From NCBI GenBank assembly GCA_021797825.1, contig JAJZZA010000002.1, positions 1-64,000 on the forward strand: 64,000 bases of DNA, written 5' to 3'. The position numbers were made by a program, and so were the translations under genes. Origin of the DNA: Bacillota bacterium. Its GTDB lineage: Bacteria; Bacillota; Sulfobacillia; Sulfobacillales; Sulfobacillaceae. This document shows, piece by piece, positions 40,910 through 49,976 of this stretch. Position 1 is the first letter of the stretch; every line of letters starts with the position of its first letter. The notes beneath the pieces were generated by a model. That model made no database searches. It saw only the letters and a program-made list of their open reading frames with translations, and had not been told where the DNA came from.

Positions 40910-43156
40910 ATGAGCCAATCGCGCGGCAATTCTTCCCGCCTCATCCGCCAAGCCATCGAATGGTTGCAACAGTCCCTGCCGCGCCTCGGTGCTGACGGAT
41001 CCGATCAGGACGCGGAGAGGGACCCGGACCTCCGAACCCGGTTGGCCCATCCCGACGAAACCGCCGTCTTCAGCGATCCCTATGGCGTTTTGGCCGCAAA
41101 GTGGCTGGCCTCGTTCGAGGACGAGCTGCAACGGTACAGTGAGGCCGCAGTCAAATCGTTCTACCGCACCATCCGGGATGATGCCAACGCGCGGGCCGTG
41201 CTCGGACTGTTGACCCCCGCGGAAAGCCAAAACCTGGAGGCCAGTCAGCGGCAGTACTTGAGAAAACTGCTGTCCCCGTCGCTGCTGCGGTCCCAGCATG
41301 AACAAATGGCTTTTGCGGTGGGCGTAAGGCACGTCAAAATGGGGTTGGCAGCGGACACGCTGGCGGTGGGATTCAAAATCTATCGGCAAGCGGTCGAGCA
41401 GTTTCTCCCCCAAGATCCGCGAGCCGAGCGCATTTTGCGGCAAATCCTGATCGAACGCCTGGCCAATGACATCAGCCTGCAATTGCAGGCCTATGCCGCG
41501 ACCGAACAAGCCCGCCTCCGTCTGTTGGAATCCTTGTTGAACATGTTCGCGGGAACCGACAACCGCGATGATTTAATCCAAGCCTTTTTGCAACAAATCG
41601 TGGAGCAGGATGGTCTGGCCGGAGCCGCCATTGTGCATGTGGAGGATGCGGGCCGGCTGATCTGCGAAAGGTCCGCCGGGATGGCGTTGCACACCCCGCA
41701 ATCTCTGTCAGGCCACGGCATGACACCAGTCGATGAGGCGTCCGCCATCATTGTGCAAGCCTGGCAAACCGAACGGCCGGCCACGGTCAACTCGGTGCAG
41801 TTGGAGATTTCAGCCCCATCGGTGCGCCGCATTGCCGAAAGCACCGGGATCCGCTCGTTCGGCGTGTGGCCCGTTCAGAACATTGCGGGCATCCCCAGCG
41901 CGATGCTGGTGTGCTACAGTCACTTGCCGGGATATTTTCTGGCCAGCAACCGGTTGGAGTTTTGGGAAGCGGCCAGCCGCCACTTGGGGACGGCGCTGGA
42001 GCGGATTGGGCGGGTCCGCCTCACCGACCAACAGCCGTCGTCGCTTGCCCAACGGCAGCACTACCGCATGCTGTTGGAACAAGGCGCCGTAACCCTGCTG
42101 TATCAACCCGTCATCGATGTGCAGACGCACCAGATCAGCAAAGTGGAAGGACTGGCCCGTCTCATCGATGGTGAGCAGCTGATTCTTCCGGCGCAATTCT
42201 TGCCCGCCTTTGGCCCCCCGCAGCTCATCGCCCTGTTTGAGCAGGGCATTAAACGGTTGTTGCGCGATTTAAGCAGATTGCGGTCGGCGGGTATGCCGCT
42301 GTCGGGCAGCATCAACCTGCCTCCGGAGGCCTTGCAAGCTTCACAATTGTTGCCCCGCCTGGCCGAGACCGTGGGGGCTTTCGGGTTGGACGCGCAGGAA
42401 CTTCAGCTCACCCTGGAAATATTGGAGACGGGTGGACTTGATGAGACGGCGGCTCGCAGTCAGTTAAACGCCTTGCGCCATCAAGGTTTTCGGATATCGC
42501 TGGACGACGTGGGCAATGGTGAATCCTCGCTCCGCCGGATGCGCCAATTGCCGCTCGATGAAGTGAAAATTGACCAGGTGTTTGTGCGCCCGCTGATCAC
42601 CGATCTGGATAACCTCGATTTTCTCATCACCTTGATTGATATGGCGGACGACTTAGGACTCGATTGCGTCGTCGAAGGTGTTGAAAACGCCGATGTGTTG
42701 GACATGGTTGGCAGTCTCGGCAATGCGTACGCGCAAGGGTACGGCATTGCCCGACCGATGCCCCTGGCGGTCCTGCAGGAATGGATTGCTAGCCATGAAG
42801 GGCAAGAACACGGAACTTACCCCCGCTCTTTGGCGGGATGGTATGCGCAACATCTGGTCCGCGCCAAAATGGTTCGCACCGGTTGGAGCCGCAATCTCGA
42901 TCACCGGCATATTGTCCGCTTAAGTGACGCCGCGCAGTGCCCGCTGTCCGCCGTGCTGTCCGCCGCCGCGGACTCGAGCAAGCGCGCGGCCCAGCTTCAC
43001 GCCGACTTTCATGACGCGCTGACCCAACGGGCCTCGTCGCCGTGGCAAAAGGGCACCCGGCAACGGAAAGCGGCGGAACAGGAATTCCGCGAACGCACCC
43101 TGGCGTTGCATCAAGCGATCCAGACCCTCTATCGCGCGGACCAACCCATCGGCTGA
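40910..43156 (+). CDS. globin-like sensor / GAF / EAL-domain c-di-GMP phosphodiesterase
   Basis: A 748-residue protein. Residues 55-165 resemble the sensor globin of globin-coupled proteins: a helical SFYRTIRDDANARAVLGLLT segment and GVRHVKMGL, whose His141 aligns with the proximal heme ligand. Residues 200-365 look like a GAF domain. Residues 390-625 are an EAL domain with EGL in place of EAL (KVEGLARLID), the Asn in GSINLPPEAL, Glu in TLEILE, DDVGNGESSLRRM, LDEVKID and VVEGVENADV; these metal and catalytic positions suggest an active phosphodiesterase. A ~110-residue helical tail has no recognised domain. No GGDEF domain is present. GGTGGAGAG precedes ATG 40910. spoIVA lies next downstream. 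Confidence 0.85.
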   Translation: MSQSRGNSSRLIRQAIEWLQQSLPRLGADGSDQDAERDPDLRTRLAHPDETAVFSDPYGVLAAKWLASFEDELQRYSEAAVKSFYRTIRDDANARAVLGLLTPAESQNLEASQRQYLRKLLSPSLLRSQHEQMAFAVGVRHVKMGLAADTLAVGFKIYRQAVEQFLPQDPRAERILRQILIERLANDISLQLQAYAATEQARLRLLESLLNMFAGTDNRDDLIQAFLQQIVEQDGLAGAAIVHVEDAGRLICERSAGMALHTPQSLSGHGMTPVDEASAIIVQAWQTERPATVNSVQLEISAPSVRRIAESTGIRSFGVWPVQNIAGIPSAMLVCYSHLPGYFLASNRLEFWEAASRHLGTALERIGRVRLTDQQPSSLAQRQHYRMLLEQGAVTLLYQPVIDVQTHQISKVEGLARLIDGEQLILPAQFLPAFGPPQLIALFEQGIKRLLRDLSRLRSAGMPLSGSINLPPEALQASQLLPRLAETVGAFGLDAQELQLTLEILETGGLDETAARSQLNALRHQGFRISLDDVGNGESSLRRMRQLPLDEVKIDQVFVRPLITDLDNLDFLITLIDMADDLGLDCVVEGVENADVLDMVGSLGNAYAQGYGIARPMPLAVLQEWIASHEGQEHGTYPRSLAGWYAQHLVRAKMVRTGWSRNLDHRHIVRLSDAAQCPLSAVLSAAADSSKRAAQLHADFHDALTQRASSPWQKGTRQRKAAEQEFRERTLALHQAIQTLYRADQPIG

Positions 43157-43265
43157 TGCCGTGCCGTTGTCTTTCCGGCAGCGGGCGCCAGGCGAGGCCG
43201 GAACTCGACAACGGCAACAAAATCATCCCCAATCCCGGGGCCGAGGTATTATCCCGTCCTTCCCT

Positions 43266-43294
43266 TCATATCTTGCTATTGTTATTCATAGGGG
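43266..43294 (+). promoter_or_regulatory. possible sigma-E-type promoter of spoIVA
   Basis: TCATATC (43266-43272), a 14-bp spacer and CATAGGGG (43287-43294) resemble the sigma-E consensus (KMATATT, then CATACAnT); the -10 is imperfect. Bacillus spoIVA is transcribed by sigma-E, which supports the reading. The start codon is 56 bp further on. Confidence 0.4.
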
Positions 43295-43349
43295 GATCCC
43301 GGGACAGGCGGCGGACCGGCGCCAACCCTAAAAGGGAGGGAACCGCAGC

Positions 43350-44828
43350 ATGGAGAAGTTTGACCTTTTCAAGGATTTGGCCGAACGCACGGGCGGCGAT
43401 GTGTATATCGGTGTCGTGGGACCGGTCCGCACTGGCAAGTCCACTTTTATCAAGCGTTTCATGGAACGCATGATCCTGCCCGCTATCGAGGATCCCAATG
43501 AACGGGAACGCGCGGTCGACTCGTTGCCCCAAAGTGGCACGGGACGCACCATAATGACCACCGAGCCGAAATTCATTCCCGATGATGGGGTGGAGATCGC
43601 GATTAACCCGACCATTTCCCTGCGGGCGCGTTTGGTGGACTGCGTGGGCTATGCGGTGCCCGGTGCCCTGGGCTATACCGAACAAGACGGCGCGCGCATG
43701 ATCAACACCCCTTGGTCCGACGACCCCATGCCGTTTGAAGAGGCGGCCGCAATAGGAACCCGCAAGGTTATTGCCGACCATTCGACCATCGGCTTGGTGA
43801 TAACCACCGATGGCAGTTTTGGCGAATTGCCCCGCGAGGCGTATCTCGAGGCGGAGGAACGCGTGGTGGCGGAACTGAAAGAACTGGAAAAACCTTTCGT
43901 GGCGATCCTGAATTCGGCCCATCCCCAAACCGACGAGACACTCGCTTTGGCCCATCAGCTATCGGCGGCTTATGATGTCCCGGTGTTGCCGATGAATTGC
44001 GCGGAACTGCGCCAGGACGACATCGCCGAAGTGCTAGAGCAAGTGTTGTACGAGTTCCCGGTGGCGGACATCGCATTTGAATGGGGGGACTGGGTTCAGG
44101 CGTTAGCGACGGATCATTGGCTGCGCCGGCAACTCCACTTAGCCACGGAGGAGGCTCGGGCCGGAATTCACCGGCTGCGCGATATCGACGCCGCGCTCGG
44201 CGATTTGATGACCCGCGATTTCTTGCAGGAGGTCCGGCTGCGGCACATGGATCTGGGGACGGGCGGGGCCACGATCTTTATTGCGGCCCGCGACGAACTG
44301 TACTACCGCATACTCGGGGAGTTGGCCGACCGCCATGTCGCCGACCGCGGCGACATCATGGCCCTCTGGCGGGAGTATGTGGCCGCCAAGACCGAATGGG
44401 ACAAAGTGGAGGAAGCGGTGCGGGAAGTCCGTGCGACCGGCTATGGAATGGTCGCCCCCACGGTTGATGAACTGGTGCTGGCAGAACCTGAACCAATCCG
44501 CCGCGGCAATCAGTTTGGGATGCGGCTTAAGGCGGTGGCCCCGTCCATCCACATGATCCGGGCCGACATCGAGAGTGAAATTACCCCGATTATTGGCACC
44601 GAACGGCAGGCCGATGAACTGGTGCAATACTTGATGGAGCAGTTTGAAGAGGACCCGCGCCGGTTGTGGGACACCAATTTGTTTGGCAAGTCATTGCATG
44701 ACCTGGTCCGCGAGAGCATTCAATCCAAATTATTTCGGATGCCTGACAATGCCCAGGAAAAACTGCAAGAGACGCTGACCCGAATCATCAACGAAGGGTC
44801 CGGGGGCCTTATTTGCATTATCATTTAG
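43350..44828 (+). CDS. spoIVA: stage IV sporulation protein A
   Basis: A 492-residue ATPase, the same length as the Bacillus protein, that polymerises on the forespore surface as the base of the spore coat. Walker A is YIGVVGPVRTGKSTFIKRFM (about 19-38). NERERAVDSLPQSGTGRTIMTTEPKF and LVDCVGYAVPGALGY are SpoIVA-specific. The hydrophobic C-terminus GGLICIII is the membrane/SpoVM-contact end. AAAAGGGAGGG precedes ATG 43350. Confidence 0.97.
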   Translation: MEKFDLFKDLAERTGGDVYIGVVGPVRTGKSTFIKRFMERMILPAIEDPNERERAVDSLPQSGTGRTIMTTEPKFIPDDGVEIAINPTISLRARLVDCVGYAVPGALGYTEQDGARMINTPWSDDPMPFEEAAAIGTRKVIADHSTIGLVITTDGSFGELPREAYLEAEERVVAELKELEKPFVAILNSAHPQTDETLALAHQLSAAYDVPVLPMNCAELRQDDIAEVLEQVLYEFPVADIAFEWGDWVQALATDHWLRRQLHLATEEARAGIHRLRDIDAALGDLMTRDFLQEVRLRHMDLGTGGATIFIAARDELYYRILGELADRHVADRGDIMALWREYVAAKTEWDKVEEAVREVRATGYGMVAPTVDELVLAEPEPIRRGNQFGMRLKAVAPSIHMIRADIESEITPIIGTERQADELVQYLMEQFEEDPRRLWDTNLFGKSLHDLVRESIQSKLFRMPDNAQEKLQETLTRIINEGSGGLICIII

Positions 44829-44854
44829 TCCCGGTGGCGGCGACCCGGGCGCTG

Positions 44855-44877
44855 GGCTGGGGCTTAGAGTCCCAGCC
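44855..44877. terminator. inverted repeat between convergent spoIVA and binding-protein gene
   Basis: GGCTGGG (44855-44861) and CCCAGCC (44871-44877) with a 9-nt loop. It overlaps the last codons of the minus-strand binding protein (stop at 44864) and is 27 bp after spoIVA. No T tract, so function as a terminator is uncertain. Confidence 0.4.
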
Positions 44878-46189
44878 GCCAATCCTGAGGCAGGTACAGC
44901 GCATCGAATGGGTTGGGGACAACACCGCTTAGGTCCGGTGAATAGACGAGTTCGCGCAGCGGCCAGGCAAGATAAATCAGGTGACTGGCGGCTCCCGGGA
45001 ACAGTTGCTGAGCGGTGGGGTAGGGCCAAGCTGTGACCGCCACGACACGCACCAGCAGGCCGTGGGGAGCGGACGTGGCGGCAACCGTCCGCGCCACCGC
45101 CCCGGACAAGGTCCAGTGCTGGGTCAGCCAGACCCCCACGGCATGGAGATCGCCGGTGCTGGGGGCGGCCACCGCAATCTGCAGCCCCGCCAATGAAGCG
45201 GGCGAGATGGCGCCCGAGCCGCGGGTTGGGGGAAGCGGACGCGACGATGCCGGCAAGAAGGGTCCAAATGCGGGGACGGCTGCTGACGCCCAAACCGAGT
45301 GGATCAGGGAGGATCGGTCGAGGTTGGCCGCTAGCCGGGGGCGGGCCGAGGCGGCCCCGGGTCCGGATAACACGAGGGCGACGTACTGCGGCTCGATGAC
45401 GTCTACCTGATGCCAACCAGTCGGCACGGCTTGGCGGGGAGGCCACGACTGCACCAGGCGGGCACCCCGGGTGTGGGTGGCGGGGGGGGTGACCCACCAC
45501 CAACTCATGGTCCGAATGTGCGGGCCCCCTAGAAAATACCGGGGATTGGCCACCCACCGGAGCCGTTCGCCAGACCAGGCGACCGGACGGTAGGGCCCCG
45601 TTCCCACGATGTTGTGCAAGTCGTTTAAGAACCGGGAGTGGGTCAGACGGGAGGTGGTGCGATGACGCAACAGAAACGAAGGCAGGATCCAGGAATGGCC
45701 TAGCGGGGACAGGGAGTTGGCGATAAATCCCGGATCCGGGTGGCGCAGCCGCACCGACACGGTGGTGGCGTTGACTGCCGAGACGGATGCGATATCTCCC
45801 AATAACCCCGGATTGAGGGCGTGCTCCAGGTTTAGCGACCACACCACATCGGCGGCGGTCACCGGCCGCCCGTTCCACCATTTGGCGTAGGCATTGAGAT
45901 CCAGTACCACACGCGTTCCCGCCGCATCGACCATCCAGCGCGCGGCCAGCCGGGGTTGAACGGATCCGCTGGGGGAGACATTGACGAGGGTATCATAGAT
46001 CATCGAGCAAGCCGCCAAATTGGTCGGGGAATGAGCGGTCAGCGGGTTGAGGTCGGTTACCTGGCCAGTCGAGACGCGCAATTGGGCCGGTCTGATCAAG
46101 GCAGGGTGCGGCAGCCGCGGAGCTCCACACGCAGTCAACATCAACAGTGCCGTCATGACGCCTAAGCCGAGGGCCAGTGCCCGGTACAA
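44864..46189 (-). CDS. ABC transporter substrate-binding lipoprotein, SBP_bac_5 family
   Basis: A 441-residue extracytoplasmic binding protein of the oligopeptide/dipeptide class. The signal LYRALALGLGVMTALLMLTAC ends in a lipobox with Cys21. Family blocks are TDLNPLTAHSPTNLAACSMIYDTLV, LAARWMVDAAGTRVVLDLNAYAKWWNGRPVTAADVVWSL and NIVGTGPYRPVAWSGERLRWVANPRYFLGG. The chain is about 80-100 residues shorter than usual. TTG 46189 is chosen because GGAAGG lies 7 nt upstream; TTG 46213 contains that site. It lies downstream of dppB and dppC on the same strand but beyond a tRNA gene with its own terminator, so it may need its own promoter. Confidence 0.88.
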   Translation of the reverse strand: MYRALALGLGVMTALLMLTACGAPRLPHPALIRPAQLRVSTGQVTDLNPLTAHSPTNLAACSMIYDTLVNVSPSGSVQPRLAARWMVDAAGTRVVLDLNAYAKWWNGRPVTAADVVWSLNLEHALNPGLLGDIASVSAVNATTVSVRLRHPDPGFIANSLSPLGHSWILPSFLLRHRTTSRLTHSRFLNDLHNIVGTGPYRPVAWSGERLRWVANPRYFLGGPHIRTMSWWWVTPPATHTRGARLVQSWPPRQAVPTGWHQVDVIEPQYVALVLSGPGAASARPRLAANLDRSSLIHSVWASAAVPAFGPFLPASSRPLPPTRGSGAISPASLAGLQIAVAAPSTGDLHAVGVWLTQHWTLSGAVARTVAATSAPHGLLVRVVAVTAWPYPTAQQLFPGAASHLIYLAWPLRELVYSPDLSGVVPNPFDALYLPQDWRLGL

Positions 46190-46445
46190 CCGGTTTCCTT
46201 CCTTTCGGATCAAGAGTGCGCAATCGGGCCGGATGGCCGCGGGTTCCGCGTCCGCCCGTTATGCCGAGTCCCGGGTTGTCTTAAGGAGGGGCGGGGTGCT
46301 CCGCCGCCCATCCCTCGGCCGGGTCGCGCCGATGCCAGACCCCGGGTCCACATGCGCGCGACATGGAGCGCGAACCTGGCGGTTCGGACGCCTCCGGTCG
46401 GGCCGGGATGTTGGCTGGCGGACGCAGGTTCCCCAGCCGCACAAG

Positions 46446-46469
46446 AAAAAGTCCGCTCCTTGAGCGGAC
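46446..46469 (-). terminator. Rho-independent terminator of the tRNA-Pro gene
   Basis: On the minus strand GTCCGCT, loop CAAGG and AGCGGAC (46469 down to 46451) are followed by five T (46450-46446). It starts 4 bp past the tRNA 3' end. Confidence 0.85.
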
Positions 46470-46473
46470 ATAA

Positions 46474-46550
46474 TGGTCGGACTGGCGGGATTCGAACCCA
46501 CGACCTCTACCACCCCAAGGTAGCGCGCTACCAAACTGCGCCACAGCCCG
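46474..46550 (-). tRNA. tRNA-Pro (anticodon GGG)
   Basis: A 77-nt cloverleaf. The acceptor stem CGGGCTG pairs with CAGTCCG (one G-U pair), and the 3' CCA is encoded. The D arm contains AGTTTGGTAGC. The anticodon arm is CTACC-TTGGGGT-GGTAG, giving anticodon GGG for CCC/CCU proline codons. The T arm is GTGGGTTCGAATCCCGC. It has its own promoter and terminator and lies between genes of a peptide-type ABC transporter. Confidence 0.97.
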
Positions 46551-46561
46551 GTGACGACTGC

Positions 46562-46590
46562 ATTATAGCACGGAACGGGCTGGGCAGCAA
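46562..46590 (-). promoter_or_regulatory. sigma-A promoter of tRNA-Pro
   Basis: On the minus strand TTGCTG (46590-46585), a 17-bp spacer and a perfect TATAAT (46567-46562) lie 12 bp before the tRNA 5' end. This is the clearest housekeeping promoter of the window. Confidence 0.85.
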
Positions 46591-46675
46591 GTCTGGCAGC
46601 CCGTAAACCGGTCTTGCCGGCACAGCGGCACCCTCGGCCAGCTGAGCGGCGCCGTTGGGCGTGGGTTCGCACGGA

Positions 46676-47629
46676 CTAATTGTACTGGATGCGCGGGTCA
46701 ACCAGGCTATACAAAATATCGGCCAGCAGGTTGCCCAAGATGGTCAAAACGCCCGTGATGACGACCACGCCGAGAATTATGGGATAGTCGCGCTGCATGG
46801 CCGCATTCCAAAAAAGCAGTCCCATTCCCGGGTAATTGAACACCACTTCGATCAGCAGGGCACCCGAAAAAAGGTTCGGCAGGGAAAATCCCAGCAAGGT
46901 GATAAGCGGCAGCACCGAGTTGCGCAACGCATGTTTGACCACAACGACGAACTCGCTCAGCCCTTTGGACCGCGCCGTGCGAACATAGTCTTGCACCAGG
47001 GTGTCGGTCATTGTCGTCCGCATGTATCGTCCCCACCCGGCGACCGTTGTCAAGACAATGGTAAGGACCGGCAGGGTGGTATGGGCGACCCAGGATCCGA
47101 ACCCGGGGTTGTTGACCAGGGCATTGGACAATCCTCCGCTGGGGAACCACCCCAGATCGATGGAAAAAATAATGATGAACAGGATGCCCGGCCAGAACAC
47201 CGGCATCGAATAGAAGAAATAGGTGAGCGCGGTCATCACGTAATCAAATTTGGTGTCTCGAAAATAGGCCTGCGCGGACCCGAGCAAGATGGACGACAGG
47301 TGGGCAATCAGCACGCCCAGCCCGACAATGGCCAGGGTTCTGGGCATGTTGACCTGAATGAGATGCCAGACGGTCTCGTTGTAGAAATAGGAGACGCCCA
47401 AATTTCCGTGCAGCAATTGCCACATCCAATTGCCGTATTGGTCCCAGAGGGGCTTGTTCAATCCGAATTCCCGGTTTATGACGGCAATGCGCGCCGGGGT
47501 GGCGCGTGGACCGAGCATGGCGGCGGCGGGGCCTCCCGGCACCAGATGCACCAAAAAGAAGCTTATCACGCTAACCCCGAGGAGTGCGGGGACTGCTTGC
47601 AAGAACCGCCGGACGATAAACCGTGCCAT
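46676..47629 (-). CDS. peptide-type ABC transporter permease, DppB/OppB family
   Basis: A 317-residue inner-membrane permease with about six membrane segments. MARFIVRRFLQAVPALLGVSVISFFLVHLVPGGPAAAMLG is the typical OppB start, and the cytoplasmic EAA loop is RTARSKGLSEFVVVVKHALRNSVLPLITLLG. It pairs with the DppC-type permease immediately upstream on the minus strand (14 bp apart). No ATPase genes (DppD/DppF) are in the window. Confidence 0.94.
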   Translation of the reverse strand: MARFIVRRFLQAVPALLGVSVISFFLVHLVPGGPAAAMLGPRATPARIAVINREFGLNKPLWDQYGNWMWQLLHGNLGVSYFYNETVWHLIQVNMPRTLAIVGLGVLIAHLSSILLGSAQAYFRDTKFDYVMTALTYFFYSMPVFWPGILFIIIFSIDLGWFPSGGLSNALVNNPGFGSWVAHTTLPVLTIVLTTVAGWGRYMRTTMTDTLVQDYVRTARSKGLSEFVVVVKHALRNSVLPLITLLGFSLPNLFSGALLIEVVFNYPGMGLLFWNAAMQRDYPIILGVVVITGVLTILGNLLADILYSLVDPRIQYN

Positions 47630-47643
47630 GTCACTGCCCCTTC

Positions 47644-48552
47644 CTAGGTGCGGGTTCGATTAAGTCGTGGATCAAACGCCTGCCGCAGCGCGTCGCCGAT
47701 AAAGTTGACCGAGAGTTCGACCACTAAAATCGCAATCCCCGGCGGATAAATCAGCCACCAGGCGTTTTGGAACATGTATTGCATGCTGGTCGACAGCATC
47801 TCCCCCCAGTTTGGCGTGGGAGGGGGCAAGCCCAGGCCCAAAAAGCTTAAATACGCGACCACCAAGATGGCGTCCGCCACCTGAAAGGTGGCGTTGACCA
47901 CCACGACCCCCATCACGTTGGGCAAGAGGTGCCGAATCATTATCCGCCAGGTGGATGAACCCATCGCCCGCGCTGCTTCCACGAAGTCGCGGTGTTTAAG
48001 CGACAAGACTTCCGAGCGCACCAGGCGGGCCACTCCAAACCACGACAAGGCCGCAATCACAAAAATTAACACCGCCGCGTTGGGCCGAAACACCGAATCC
48101 AGAAAAAGCAGCAAGAACAGGTAAGGGATGGCATACATGATATCAATGAACCGCATCATCACCGCGTCGACCGCTCCGCCCACCAAGCCGCTAACCAAAC
48201 CATAAAGGACCCCGATAACGGTGGTAACGAGCGCAGCGGCGAACCCCACGAGAAGGGATAACTGGCCGCCGAGCATCATGCGTTTTAGATAATCCCGGCC
48301 TAAACTGTCGGTCCCGAGCGGATGGTGCAGAGTCGGTGCGGCAAGGGTTTGCAGAAGGTTGGGCTGATTGGCGTCTTGATGCCAAAACAGCGGACCGGCA
48401 AAGGCGAACAGGACCATGAAAGCCAGTCCGCCCACGCCTAGCCGGGCCAGCGGATTGTGCCAAAAGGCACGCCATTCACGCGAAGAGCCGCGGGGCGCTT
48501 TGATTGCGGGCGGACTGGCGAGGGCTTCTCGAAATTCTGGTTTGGCACTCAT
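47644..48552 (-). CDS. peptide-type ABC transporter permease, DppC/OppC family
   Basis: A 302-residue permease. The N-terminal OppC domain (REWRAFWHNPLARLGVGGLAFMVLFAFAGPLF) is followed by HPLGTDSLGRDYLKRMMLGGQLSLLVGF, a family hallmark, and the EAA loop EVLSLKHRDFVEAARAMGSSTWRIMIRHLLPN. AGGAGAG precedes the ATG at 48552. The order dppC-dppB is reversed compared with the usual operon, in which the B permease comes first. Confidence 0.94.
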   Translation of the reverse strand: MSAKPEFREALASPPAIKAPRGSSREWRAFWHNPLARLGVGGLAFMVLFAFAGPLFWHQDANQPNLLQTLAAPTLHHPLGTDSLGRDYLKRMMLGGQLSLLVGFAAALVTTVIGVLYGLVSGLVGGAVDAVMMRFIDIMYAIPYLFLLLFLDSVFRPNAAVLIFVIAALSWFGVARLVRSEVLSLKHRDFVEAARAMGSSTWRIMIRHLLPNVMGVVVVNATFQVADAILVVAYLSFLGLGLPPPTPNWGEMLSTSMQYMFQNAWWLIYPPGIAILVVELSVNFIGDALRQAFDPRLNRTRT

Positions 48553-49976
48553 CGCGCTAATCTCTCCTATCGGACGGATGCGAACGGGTGGGGAGGGCTC
48601 CCCGATGGATCCTTTCGGCGTGGGGCGCGTGCTGACCAGGCTGTTTAGCTCGCCAGGGTTGCCCGCGGGTAGACGGCCGACGCCTCAGTCGCGAACGGAA
48701 CCGGTTGCAAGCGGCGCGTTTGGCGCTCTTGTCCGCATCCTGCGCGGTCAGACCGGCGGGATGCTGATGGGAAACGCTATCCGGACGATGCCGAAGCCAG
48801 GGCGGCGGGGGCGGGTATCGCCCCGTCATCCCCTCCCCCCCAGCGAACGGAGCCGGGGTTGGTGGTGGTCGGAATCCCAACGCTTTCCTCATGGCTTTCC
48901 CCTCTCGGCTGGCCAATCCCCCGGGGGCTGGCAGCGAGCCCGCATTCTCTAGCGAACCGCCCGGGGGTTACGGCTCACGTGCCCACAGCGCATGATGGCA
49001 ATTGTCATTTAACCGCCAGCCCGCCCAAAAAAGACGGGCGATTCCTGGTTTTGGCACCCGGTACCATCGGTGCCCATGTCCGTGCCGAGGTGACGGATCC
49101 TCTAAGCCTCCCCCCGCGCGTTGCCGCGGGGCTGGGGGCAGGCGAAGGGGAATTGTTAGCCGGAGATGCCCGCAGGGCCCTCCCGGGGCCCAACCGCTCG
49201 CGGTTGCGGGCTGCGTGATGCCCGCCGCAGCGCTCCGTCGGACCCCGGGGTGAGGGTATCGGAAGCGGGCCGCTGCAGGATCGCGCCCACCGATGGCTGG
49301 CGCGGACGGCGCATAGCGAGCCCCACACGCGCGGAGCACAGAGCCCGGTCGACATCAATGGCCGCCCGCAGCCGGCAGCCCTGGTGGCCCCGCGGGCAAA
49401 GCGGTTGCGGGATGCGTGCTCTCAAGCGACTCGGCGATGGCAAGGCGGCTGTCCGCGCTGCGCGTCTACACGGCCCGTCTAAAGCGCTTGCCACCTGGCC
49501 GCGGACAATGGCGATGCGCCTCGCGGGCGCACACCCTAAAGCCCACCATGACTTCCCCGGGGGTTGTGAGGGGGGCGTGTTCGCCATCGTATCACCTCCC
49601 GCCAATGCCATCGCCGAATCTAAAGGGCATAGGTTTAGTATACTTGGCCGTTCTGCAGTTTGCCATCCATTCGTCCGCGAACCTGTTCGCCAAACTCACT
49701 TCCAGCCGTCCGGAGGCGACGCCTGGTACTCGATTTAGGGACCAGACCCGGTGGGACCGCCGCCGTCACGGTTAGCGGCGGGCAGCGGCGCGTGCCAGAC
49801 GGCAATCGGGCGGTTGCACAAAAATTAATGGGCTTGCGCGGGGAGTTTTTATAAAATACCGGCGAAAAACGCAGGGGGTGACCTATGGGGATGAAAGCCG
49901 CTGGGGTCTGTGCTCGCGGTGAGGACTGCCGCCAGCAGCGTCTCTGCGAATAAGGTCCCCCGCGCCATAGACTGCT
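48553..49976. other. 1.4-kb gene-poor region
   Basis: No well-supported gene. The segment is G+C-rich with scattered inverted repeats. Three near-identical 15-mers, GTTGCGGGCTGCGTG at 49203-49217 and GTTGCGGGATGCGTG at 49404-49418, also match 29493-29507. Translation-signal-like sites occur: on the minus strand GGGAGGTGATACG before ATG 49587, with TATACT about 50 bp upstream; on the plus strand GGGGGTGACCT before ATG 49885 (22-codon frame ending 49953). It may hold the dppC promoter, decayed genes or small RNAs. Confidence 0.4.
49156..49587 (-). CDS. doubtful hypothetical protein
   Basis: A 143-codon frame supported only by its start signals: GGAGGTGAT, a full match to the 16S 3' end, lies 7 nt before ATG 49587, and a TATACT with a poor -35 (TGGCAA, 17-bp spacer) lies upstream. 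The protein is Arg/Ala/Pro-rich and low in complexity after about residue 40, like frames produced by G+C-rich non-coding DNA. The true product, if any, may be shorter and the frame may be decayed. Confidence 0.2.
   Translation of the reverse strand: MANTPPSQPPGKSWWALGCAPARRIAIVRGQVASALDGPCRRAARTAALPSPSRLRARIPQPLCPRGHQGCRLRAAIDVDRALCSARVGLAMRRPRQPSVGAILQRPASDTLTPGSDGALRRASRSPQPRAVGPREGPAGISG

Noticed and set aside
44730-45881. 383-codon minus-strand frame in the binding-protein gene
   Set aside because: It is an alternative frame of the SBP_bac_5 gene, which has a lipobox and family blocks in its own frame.
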